From NCBI GenBank assembly GCA_017619335.1, contig JAFZSP010000085.1, forward strand, positions 1 through 64,000: a stretch of 64,000 bases of DNA. Reading direction: 5' to 3'. Shown one piece after another: positions 36,801-43,498 of this stretch (the first letter of the stretch is position 1; each line of letters begins with the position of its first letter). The notes below the pieces were generated by a model that saw nothing but the letters and a program-made list of their open reading frames with translations, was not told the DNA's origin and made no database searches. Position numbers and translations under genes: made by a program. This stretch comes from Bacteroidaceae bacterium. GTDB lineage: Bacteria; Bacteroidota; Bacteroidia; Bacteroidales; Bacteroidaceae.

Positions 36801-38789
36801 ATCAGGAACCATCCCGATTATGGACTTGATTACTTTAACGAGCACTGTCGGGATAGTCTTTATATCTTCGACACCGGAGTGAATACGATGTATGGCCATG
36901 AACGCAACGTTGTGAAGTTCAAGATTAAACGTGAATGGTATAATTCCTATGAAAGCTCTTATATAGAAGGCCTTGGCTCGCCTGTTTGTCCCAGTGCCAA
37001 CTCTGGTCAGAATCAAGGAAGGCGCAATAATCTCCTGGCTTGCACCGTTCAGGATCAGTTGGTGTTCTTTCAAGAGAGCGTTGTGTATAATTGGCAGTCT
37101 CTCATGCCTCTCCAGACCAAAGACTACCATCCTTTTGTCCAAGATAATAAGGTCTGGAAGGTATGTAACAAGAGAGATAATGCAGAACGTTCTGTGGTAG
37201 AGAACTATTATTTTGACGGAGAAACGGTTGTTGGTAACCAGACCTGTAAACGGTGGATGTGTGACCGGATGGATATTCATAGCAAACAGACATCTTTCAT
37301 TGGTCTTGTGTATGAAAAAGACAAACAAGTCTGGTTCGCAGAACCTGGCAGCGCAACATTCCATCTCATCTATGACTTTGCAGTAACGACAGGAGATACC
37401 ATTGCAATCTTCGATAATTCAGAGGAAAAGCGAGGCGACTGGATTGCTACCATTGCAAGAAGAACCCTCTTTGTAAATAATGGACGATTGCAGAATGCCA
37501 TTTATCTCGATTGGAAAGACAAAGGTAAAAAGATGCTTAACAATTATTGGGTAGAAGGTGTTGGCGCCTTGAGGCCGCCACATGTGACCACCTGTCTCTT
37601 CACGGACTATGATACTTTGGCCACCATACATTGCTCTGTTGACAGCATCATTCTGTATCGCGAAAATTATCAAGACTTGATTTCGCCTCTTTATGAGCAT
37701 GACTACCGCCCCATCATTGAGGAAGGAAAGGTGTGGGTGACGAGAGTCGGTTCCGGGCAAGATGATTGGAAGAGGTATGAGTACCGGCAGTTTGGTGACA
37801 CCGTGATAGACGGGAAAACCTGTAAGGTGCTGGGACGGAGTGAACTGGACAGCGGTCACACTCCGATAGATACGGTCATTGTGGGAGCGTTGTATGAGGA
37901 AGGAGGCCGGGTGTACGGTGCCACTGCGGGGATGGAACACCTGGAGTTGCTGTATGACTTTGAATCACCTGTGGGAACGAACCTGAGGATGCAAGAAAAG
38001 AATGTCCAGATTCTGGGAAAGGAAAGGGGCATGATAGAGAATTTCAAGGGATTATGCACCTCTTTCTTATATACAGGCACCTCAGAGATGCATCATTCTT
38101 GTTGGATGGAGGGCGTTGGATTCTTCTCTAATCCTCTGATGAATCTTCCGGGGCTTCATGATCCAGAGGTGGGTAATGAAATCTTGCTTTATTGTTACTT
38201 CTTTGATGAAGTTCTTTACATGGCCAGTGCAGACATTTTGGAAGAGGAACAGGGTGTGAAAAAGCAGTGGCTGGACTTCACTCACACGACGAAACCGAGG
38301 CCGAAAGCACCTACCCGAAGGGATGGCAAATCTCAAATGGCAAATGTAAAAGCTGATGACACGGAAGTTGAGGCTGTTTCGGGCGCGTACTCCGAGCGGG
38401 AACTCTTCGTGAACCTGAAGCCGCTGAGTGGCTCCTACACAGTCACGCTCACGGATGGGGCAGGTCAGACGGTGTATCAGAAAGTGGTGCAGACCAGTGA
38501 TATAGTGGCACTGAACACAGACCTGACTCAGTATGCCGAAGGCACCTACTCCCTCACTGTCGAGAACAGCGAAGAACAGTTCACGGCCTCCCTCACGCTG
38601 CCGCTGAATGTGGATGCGGTGCGCAATCTTCCCAGCGCTCGACCCGAAGGGGCGCTTTCCTCAGAAAGAACGCTCAACTTTACCGATCTCTCTGGCCGAC
38701 GCCTCTCTGTGCCCACCGCCTCTTCTGTGCGCTCTGTGCTCCCCAAGGGAATCTACATTCAGAACGGCAAGAAGCTCATTATTAAATGA
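33858..38789 (+). CDS. Very large secreted protein made of about six repeated modules
   Basis: 1643 residues with a signal peptide (cleaved near LGLQAQE). The module opens with a conserved block: YHPLAKEGKVW (residue about 25), YYPFVQKGKRW (305), YRPMAVEGKVW (604), YQPFIEEGKVW (873), YHPFVQDNKVW (1090), YRPIIEEGKVW (1283). Within modules, GDTVING.YKK, LYDF and WIEGVGS-type phrases recur (for example YDWIEGVGWP, WMEGVGFF). The last 120 residues carry an Ig/DUF3244-like sheet and the tail NFTDLSGRRLS ... PKGIYIQNGKKLIIK, as in secreted Prevotella proteins. Function unknown; surface or extracellular. A four-unit heptad lies in frame near the end. Overlaps the next gene by 4 bp. Confidence 0.88.
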   Translation: MKRFFILSLTCLLALGLQAQETQYHPLAKEGKVWNCKRTVHSKAWEYYSYVVKGDTVINGLAYKKVFLCQSDFQMYAAAIRDVGSRTYIVQRGRDFELIYCEMDIDKLVVVTDTALRYSKYGSPGIVNTDGVPLKRVTWTRSDIITGIGPTQTYDWIEGVGWPHENFMPHDFAEIYPEVGTITSCYEDGVRIYHNGEDYVNPPSTQMIVRHQYKPGADKSLCASRVWGEYNADQVWHVNIEDSKTPYSVRYTRWNEKDGMTDVTSSLKGNIFYESYGLYEGGGLITLENDHEVFTAAMGWPWRAADYYPFVQKGKRWHMHGFNLGTAHTVFDYFFGTEEVEKNGKYYLVLYLKNNDDVTEVGLFRESDRRIYKYDAQRDDDVLAYDFSVKEGDCFDLQADEGADKGTIIHCLVTGLGQKFVNGYCLRTVILQMSSGTERWEDEWIEGIGTDNGPLSGFEAPRVNSWGYYLAYVIRNDSDGFDYFPLSFNILFRGWRGQGLEKGKESSSASKISALNYELVNDQLHISGEMRMPTSPNNYLYCVEGDNHQLTLNVEAVEPVKNNHKRYQVDLYFPFFDEAADYTVVDDAGEHTVRNRNRLPENYRPMAVEGKVWNIRQSFSFCELARPITYYIKGDTVINDLGYKKLFLRQSDFTMYLGALREQYCRTYFCPVGKQTERVLFDFSWKEGQRFEYNWSYYTIQGEPYTITTDQRPLACLDITHNQDRYRWMAGVGGSADFFMDPLPWFTYRGLGTVTSCYENGTRIYHNGEDTPELVMKRMDLTHTFLTADSAKASSEFWVEYNEQVISVYAKSVTDAFTISLTEESGKENMLNGYFTGTGFMDYARDHRFITLTIKSDNELFTGTFDPIEGDFYQPFIEEGKVWTSAVEIPDDQPWSGRFMEYDYFDGDTIVAGKPCKIWRQLYVNHQTKEEHLYTMAAYEEDGKVWFFHAGDTNPRLAYDFKAKIGQTVVCSSTDARLFDYIRNHPDYGLDYFNEHCRDSLYIFDTGVNTMYGHERNVVKFKIKREWYNSYESSYIEGLGSPVCPSANSGQNQGRRNNLLACTVQDQLVFFQESVVYNWQSLMPLQTKDYHPFVQDNKVWKVCNKRDNAERSVVENYYFDGETVVGNQTCKRWMCDRMDIHSKQTSFIGLVYEKDKQVWFAEPGSATFHLIYDFAVTTGDTIAIFDNSEEKRGDWIATIARRTLFVNNGRLQNAIYLDWKDKGKKMLNNYWVEGVGALRPPHVTTCLFTDYDTLATIHCSVDSIILYRENYQDLISPLYEHDYRPIIEEGKVWVTRVGSGQDDWKRYEYRQFGDTVIDGKTCKVLGRSELDSGHTPIDTVIVGALYEEGGRVYGATAGMEHLELLYDFESPVGTNLRMQEKNVQILGKERGMIENFKGLCTSFLYTGTSEMHHSCWMEGVGFFSNPLMNLPGLHDPEVGNEILLYCYFFDEVLYMASADILEEEQGVKKQWLDFTHTTKPRPKAPTRRDGKSQMANVKADDTEVEAVSGAYSERELFVNLKPLSGSYTVTLTDGAGQTVYQKVVQTSDIVALNTDLTQYAEGTYSLTVENSEEQFTASLTLPLNVDAVRNLPSARPEGALSSERTLNFTDLSGRRLSVPTASSVRSVLPKGIYIQNGKKLIIK
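38325..38352 (+). repeat. Heptanucleotide repeat inside the coding region
   Basis: GGCAAAT, CTCAAAT, GGCAAAT, GTAAAAG in exact 7-bp period, encoding part of DGKSQMANVKAD between the last module and the C-terminal domain. Confidence 0.75.
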
Positions 38790-40225
38790 AACGTGTCAAA
38801 CACATACTGCTCTTGATGGTCACGGCCCTGTGTCTGGCCTGTTATGAAGATGGTGCGGAATCGTCGGGCGGTGGCGTGACTGCCCGTGAGCAGTATGAAC
38901 AGGCGCTGGAGGCACTGGATGCGGACAGCGTGCGGCAAGGAGAGAGTCTGCTGCGACAGGCCATTGCACAAGCTGAGGAAGAGGGTGACTTGCACACCCG
39001 TTATCTGGTGGAGCTGCGGCTGGCAGAGAGCCTCGCCTGGGGCAATTCCGCTGCTGCCCTCGAACTGTCCAAGCAGGCACTGGCCACCTACGAGCGGCAC
39101 CCCGACAGCGAGCGCAATCACATCATCATCCTGGATTATATAGGTACGTATGCGAGCCAGTTGGCCTTCAACGAGGACGGCTCCTTTGACGACGCCCTCG
39201 CCTACACCCGTCTGGCCTACGAGCTCGCACTGGCCTCCCGTGACAGCTTGGGTACGGAACAGGTGTGCCAGACGCTCACAAGCCTGGCCAATATCCATTG
39301 GGCGATGGATGACTTCGCCAAAGCCCTGAGCTACGCTCGTCAGGCAGAGGCCTTTGCCACGGAGGAACTGCTGCTTGCTGCCCAGCAGGTGCTGGCGCGT
39401 TGCCTTGTCAGCTGCGACTCGTTGGCTGCAGCCGAGGCGGTCTATCGGCGGATGCAGCCCGGCAACGACCTGCAAACCACCTACATCATTCAGAGCAACC
39501 TCGCCAAGTTGGCCATGCAACGCAGTGACAAACAGACTGCAGTGGCAGCTATGGATACTGCCTTTCAGAATTTGGAAGAGCTTTATTATCAGGCGCTTCG
39601 TCAGAAGGATGACTATTACCAGACAGCCATCCAACAGGAACGTGAGAATCAGCGGCTACACTACAAGGCTGTCCTGCAGCGTCGCCGTCTCTGGGGCGGT
39701 CTGACGTTGGCGGTGATGGTGCTGGTGGCTGGCGCTTTCATCGTTCGCAGCAGGGTCCGCCAGAAGGCGTTGCTTCACGAGCGGGAAATGCAGCTGCATC
39801 AGCAGGAGCTGCTGTTGCAGAAACAGGAGGCGGAGGCACAGCGCGAACAGCTCCGACAACGGGACGGAGCCATAGAGTTTCTGAAAAACTTCATCCTGGA
39901 ACGCTCCTCCATCATTCAGAAGCTTGATGCCAGCTATGATCGTCACGTCACCCTCCTCCAACGGGACTGGACAGAGATAGAACGCACCTTGGATGCCATT
40001 GACGATGACCGCATTGCGCGCCTGCGGCAGCAGTTCCCAGCGCTGAAGGAAGAGGACTTGCAGCTCTGCATCCTCACCCGCCTGCGCCTCACCAACCGCG
40101 CCATTGGCAACATTTATGGTGTCAGTATTTCCGCTGTCCAGCATCGCAAGCTCCGCATCAAGAAAGAAATCTTCGGCGAGGAAGACCCTGAAGTCACCTT
40201 TGAACAAGTCCTTAGTGACTTGTAG
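38786..40225 (+). CDS. TPR/transmembrane/HTH regulator
   Basis: 479 residues. A hydrophobic export segment (HILLLMVTALCLAC, possible though not canonical lipobox) precedes tetratricopeptide-like helices (about 35-240; TLTSLANIHWAMDDFAKALSY), a membrane helix (LWGGLTLAVMVLVAGAFIV, about 302-322), a Gln/Glu coiled coil (about 330-370) and a C-terminal helix-turn-helix (LTNRAIGNIYGVSISAVQHRK, about 430-450). This plan is common in Bacteroidota: sensing by TPRs outside, DNA binding inside. The ATG overlaps the stop of the giant secreted-protein gene, so the two are co-expressed. It is the natural candidate to act on the matching promoters at 33.7 and 40.3 kb. Confidence 0.85.
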   Translation: MKRVKHILLLMVTALCLACYEDGAESSGGGVTAREQYEQALEALDADSVRQGESLLRQAIAQAEEEGDLHTRYLVELRLAESLAWGNSAAALELSKQALATYERHPDSERNHIIILDYIGTYASQLAFNEDGSFDDALAYTRLAYELALASRDSLGTEQVCQTLTSLANIHWAMDDFAKALSYARQAEAFATEELLLAAQQVLARCLVSCDSLAAAEAVYRRMQPGNDLQTTYIIQSNLAKLAMQRSDKQTAVAAMDTAFQNLEELYYQALRQKDDYYQTAIQQERENQRLHYKAVLQRRRLWGGLTLAVMVLVAGAFIVRSRVRQKALLHEREMQLHQQELLLQKQEAEAQREQLRQRDGAIEFLKNFILERSSIIQKLDASYDRHVTLLQRDWTEIERTLDAIDDDRIARLRQQFPALKEEDLQLCILTRLRLTNRAIGNIYGVSISAVQHRKLRIKKEIFGEEDPEVTFEQVLSDL

Positions 40226-40288
40226 TGGGTGGCCTCTTGGCAGCTTCTTCCTTGCAATGTCAGATCTTTCCACCCCTGTACTAAAAAC

Positions 40289-40417
40289 TTTTCCATAGGG
40301 TCAGGAAGGGGTAATTTTTTGAAATATATTGTGAATCAGATAGTTGAATCATTCTTTTTGGTCTGATCTTTTCTATGGGTAGAAGGCCGTCTGTCTGAGT
40401 TCTTCTGAGTAACTTTG
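40289..40417 (+). promoter_or_regulatory. Promoter region of the CotH-like gene
   Basis: TAACTTTG (40410-40417) is the -7 element. TTTTCTATGGGTA (40369-40381) ends 28 bases before it, TTGAATCATTCTTTTT is at 40344-40359, and TTTTCCATAGGGT is at 40289-40301, an exact 13-base match to the site upstream of the 1643-residue protein gene. Confidence 0.6.
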
Positions 40418-40449
40418 CAGCAGTTTTCAACATCCTAAAAAAGGAAAAG

Positions 40450-41826
40450 ATGATTAGAAGAATGAAATCTGCTATTGTCGTCCTGTGCCTGTTCACAGCC
40501 CTGAGCGTGAAGGGACAGACTGGGACCCTACCAGTCCTTTACCTCACTACCCAAAACAAGCGACCCATTATCTCCAAGGCAACGTATCTGCCTGGAACTT
40601 ATTATCTTGTGGATGGGCAAGATAGTAATAGGAATCTCGGTTCTGCGGAGAGTCCATTGTCTCTGGAGATACGTGGCAGAGGGCATTCTTCCTGGAACGG
40701 AGCCAAGAAACCCTATAAACTCCGGCTCTCGGAGAAGAAGTCCCCGCTCGGGATGAGCGCTCACAAACACTGGGCGCTTCTCAAGTTCAATGAGCCCACA
40801 GTGGCTGGCTTGGAGCTGGGAAGAATCATGGGAATGGATTGGACAGCTTCCACGCAGCCTGTGGAAGTGGTGCTCAATGGTGATTACATCGGGCTTTATC
40901 TGCTCACAGAGACCAATCGCATCGGCAAGAACCGTCTCAATATATGGGAGCAACCCGATGGGAATGAGGATGAAGAGACCATCCCATACGGCTGGCTGGT
41001 GGAAGTTGATAACTATTTGGAGACCAATCAGATAACCATTCAGGAAAACTCGAATTGGAAAATGAGGATTACCCACCACTCGCCCGAATCCCTCTCCCCG
41101 GCGCAGCAAGAATGGCTCATCAGCGAGTTCACAGCACTGAATGCTGCCATTTATGCTGAAGACAAGAGTCACAGCACTTGGGAAGAGCTGTTGGATGTGG
41201 ATGCGATGGCGCGTTACTTTATCATTCAGGAGGTGATGGATAATACAGACGGCTTTCATGGCAGTTTCTATCTGCATAAAGACCAGGCTGTTGATGCCCG
41301 TTGGGTGGCGGGACCGCTGTGGGACCTCTCGAGCGGCCAGCGAACCAAGACAGACTACACCTTCAGAATGAAGACGTCCTATGCTTTCACTCCCCACTGG
41401 ATTGGTGAGTTGATCAAGGACGAGGACTTTTGCTGTGCTGTGAAGAGCGCCTGGGAGACGTTCTATCCTTCTGATATTCAGTCATGGATGGAAAGCATCG
41501 ACAAACAACTGTTGCCGTGCAGTGCTGCCTTCGAGGCAGATAAGAAGCGCTGGCCCTATTCCAATACTGCCCCGCTCCCCTCCAGACTCCAGCAACTGAA
41601 AACAGCGCTGCTTGCCAACGTCGAATGGTTCCGTGACCATCTGCCAGTGGGAGAGACCCCCTCCGGCTATCCTTCTGATCATGTTCATCATACAATCGCC
41701 AAGGTGGAATACATCAACCCGCAGGGACTCACCAACTCGCATCCCTGGAAAGGCATCAACCTCAGAGTGACAACCTACGATGACGGCACCACGGAGACCA
41801 CAAAAGTGGTCCAAAATAGTCGATGA
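40450..41826 (+). CDS. Secreted CotH-like protein
   Basis: 458 residues with a signal peptide (SAIVVLCLFTALSVKGQ). CotH proteins are atypical secreted kinases first known from spore coats. Family landmarks: EIRGRGHSSWNGAKKPYKLRL (RGRG..SW at about 74), HWALLKFNEPT, VEVVLNGDYIGLYLLTE and WVAGPLWDLSSGQ. The last should carry the metal-binding Asp pair (usually WDFD); here only the first Asp remains (WDLSS), so activity is uncertain. The C-terminal VEYINPQGLTNSHPWKGINL followed by RVTTYDDGTTETTKVV is a sorting/beta domain frequent in Prevotella surface proteins. Own promoter; likely co-regulated with the 1643-residue protein. Confidence 0.85.
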   Translation: MIRRMKSAIVVLCLFTALSVKGQTGTLPVLYLTTQNKRPIISKATYLPGTYYLVDGQDSNRNLGSAESPLSLEIRGRGHSSWNGAKKPYKLRLSEKKSPLGMSAHKHWALLKFNEPTVAGLELGRIMGMDWTASTQPVEVVLNGDYIGLYLLTETNRIGKNRLNIWEQPDGNEDEETIPYGWLVEVDNYLETNQITIQENSNWKMRITHHSPESLSPAQQEWLISEFTALNAAIYAEDKSHSTWEELLDVDAMARYFIIQEVMDNTDGFHGSFYLHKDQAVDARWVAGPLWDLSSGQRTKTDYTFRMKTSYAFTPHWIGELIKDEDFCCAVKSAWETFYPSDIQSWMESIDKQLLPCSAAFEADKKRWPYSNTAPLPSRLQQLKTALLANVEWFRDHLPVGETPSGYPSDHVHHTIAKVEYINPQGLTNSHPWKGINLRVTTYDDGTTETTKVVQNSR

Positions 41827-41904
41827 AAGACAAAAAGCATCAATCGTCTTTAGGCGGTTGAATCCACTCGTTTGGCACAATGGGCGCACGAGACTGGCCG
41901 CTAA

Positions 41905-42153
41905 GGCGTTGTCCTTTGGCCGCAACTGCAGTTTCCTTTAAAGGACTTTGCGTTTTCCTTTGGCCGTGTAGGCGTTTGACACCAGTCCCTCGGCTTGCCC
42001 ACCTCTGTCGGACAAGCTGAACTCTTGGCCTCTTATTCACCAGGGCTTGGCCTCATCCCGTCCAAGGCTTAAGGGTTGGAGCCAGAAGGCTTAACCTCAT
42101 CCCGTCCAAGGCTTAACCCTTCCTTCTTGGAGCTTAAGTGTTGGTAAAAGATG
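41905..42153. repeat. Tandem array D: about nine units of 22-bp period, partly decayed
   Basis: Exact 22-bp spacing at 41905, 41927, 41949, 41971 and again at 42044, 42066, 42088, 42110, 42132, with irregular units in between. The second block begins each unit with GGCTTAA or GGCTTGG followed by a variable half (GGGTTGGAGCCAGAA; CCTCATCCCGTCCAA, seen twice; CCCTTCCTTCTTGGA). The first block has GCGTTTTCCTTTGGCCG-like units. AAGGCTTAAGGGTT in this array matches array B (17.6 kb) read on the opposite strand. Upstream 41827-41904 shows no clear pattern. Confidence 0.85.
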
Positions 42154-42177
42154 ACATTCATGACTCCTATTCAGCTG

Positions 42178-42279
42178 AAAAGTTTTGTTGAAAACCCTAC
42201 GAACCCTACGAAAACAAGCCCGTTTCTCAGCCATTGGAAGGCATTTCGTAGGGTTCGTAGGGTTTTCAACAAAACTTTT
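42178..42279. repeat. Perfect 36-bp inverted repeat upstream of fic
   Basis: Left arm 42178-42213 begins AAAAGTTTTGTTGAAAACCC and ends with CCCTACGAA repeated twice; right arm 42244-42279 is its exact complement. The 30-base spacer (42214-42243) is unique. The pair lies between array D and the fic promoter. Confidence 0.95.
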
Positions 42280-42313
42280 TCTCTCTTTTCTGCACCATCT
42301 CGCAAAAAAGCAT

Positions 42314-42321
42314 TATCTTTG
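42314..42321 (+). promoter_or_regulatory. -7 promoter element (TATCTTTG) for fic
   Basis: TATCTTTG 21 bases before the fic ATG at 42343; no TTG found at the right distance. Confidence 0.55.
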
Positions 42322-42342
42322 TGCCGTAAAAACTGAACAAGT

Positions 42343-43080
42343 ATGCCGTTAAACAAAAAAGAATCCCTGCTCGAAATACTCCGCGAGCAGAAATCAATGA
42401 AAATGAAGGGCAGCATCTATCACAAAACCCAGATAGACCTGACCTACAACTCCAACCACATTGAGGGTAGCCAACTGACCCATGAACAGACGCGCTATAT
42501 CTTCGAGACGAATACCATAGGAGTGACTGCCGACGAGACCCTGAACGTGAACGACATCATAGAGACGGTGAACCACTTCCGCTGCATCGACCTGATCATC
42601 GATAAAGCTGATGAACCACTCTCGGAAGAGTTGATAAAAACGCTACATGGTATCCTGAAATCAGGAACTTCGGACAGTCGAAAGGACTGGTTTGCCGTAG
42701 GAGACTACAAGCGTCTGCCAAACGAGGTGGGTGGCGAAAGAACGTGTGAGCCGGAGCTGGTGCATGACAGTATGGAGAGGCTCCTTCAATGGTATAATGC
42801 AAAGCAGCCACACACGCTGGAAGACATCCTTGACCTGCACGTGCGTTTCGATAAGATTCACCCGTTCCAGGACGGCAATGGACGTGTGGGTCGCCTCGTC
42901 ATGTTCAAGGAATGTCTGTGTAATGGCATCGTTCCTTTCATTATCACCGATGAACTGAAATTGTTCTATTACAGAGGACTTCGTGAATGGGGACGCATAG
43001 ACGGGTACCTGACCGACACCTGTCTGACGGCACAAGACCAGTATAAGGCAGCACTCGACTATTTCAGAATCAAATACTAA
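42343..43080 (+). CDS. Fic-family AMPylator
   Basis: 245 residues. The Fic catalytic motif is HPFQDGNGRVGR (about 173-184), the full HPFxxGNGRxxR form, so AMP (or another nucleotide) transfer to a target hydroxyl is expected. An N-terminal SNHIEG (about 37-42) matches the inhibitory (S/T)xxxE(G/N) helix, marking a self-inhibited class II Fic protein. It has no signal peptide and should act in the cytoplasm. A winged-helix ORF follows after 29 bp. It opens the accessory island and is preceded by array D and a 36-bp inverted repeat. Confidence 0.93.
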   Translation: MPLNKKESLLEILREQKSMKMKGSIYHKTQIDLTYNSNHIEGSQLTHEQTRYIFETNTIGVTADETLNVNDIIETVNHFRCIDLIIDKADEPLSEELIKTLHGILKSGTSDSRKDWFAVGDYKRLPNEVGGERTCEPELVHDSMERLLQWYNAKQPHTLEDILDLHVRFDKIHPFQDGNGRVGRLVMFKECLCNGIVPFIITDELKLFYYRGLREWGRIDGYLTDTCLTAQDQYKAALDYFRIKY

Positions 43081-43109
43081 CCACAAATAACGGACTGTAA
43101 TTGAGTAAC

Positions 43110-43487
43110 ATGAAGCAAGAGAATAAAGACAGATTACTGCGCTTGCTCCAGCAATACAAGGCGCTGGGGATTGCAGAGCAAATAGACTTCGACAAGTCTT
43201 ATCTGGATTCAATAATTTCTAATTCTGTCTCGCTTGTTGATGATGATTATGGTACAGTTATCGACCAATCCGAGCTGGAGACTTTGACGATAGAGCCCTC
43301 TTTGGCTGAGAAAATGGTCGATATTTTGGATTTCGTGGCCGAAAAGGAAGAAATCACTACTGAAGCCATTGTCGTTCATTTCGGCTTCACTCCCACCACA
43401 GCTAATCGCTACCTCCGCCAACTCACAGAGTTCGGCTACTTGGAAGCACACGGCGAAAATATGAATAGGATGTTCAGTAAGAAGTAA
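43110..43487 (+). CDS. Small winged-helix protein, possibly a rearranged Fic remnant
   Basis: 125 residues from ATG 43110 (a TTG three codons upstream is also open). The first 45 residues (LLQQYKALGIAEQIDFDKSY) resemble the N-terminal helices of other Fic proteins, while residues 70-125 (EEITTEAIVVHFGFTPTTAN, RYLRQLTEFGYLEAHG) form a winged helix-turn-helix like the C-terminal domain of those proteins. The Fic core itself is missing. It may therefore be a deletion derivative that survives as a small DNA-binding protein, perhaps regulating the fic gene 29 bp upstream. It ends 11 bp before the GIY-YIG gene. Confidence 0.75.
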   Translation: MKQENKDRLLRLLQQYKALGIAEQIDFDKSYLDSIISNSVSLVDDDYGTVIDQSELETLTIEPSLAEKMVDILDFVAEKEEITTEAIVVHFGFTPTTANRYLRQLTEFGYLEAHGENMNRMFSKK

Positions 43488-43498
43488 GACGAGAAAGT

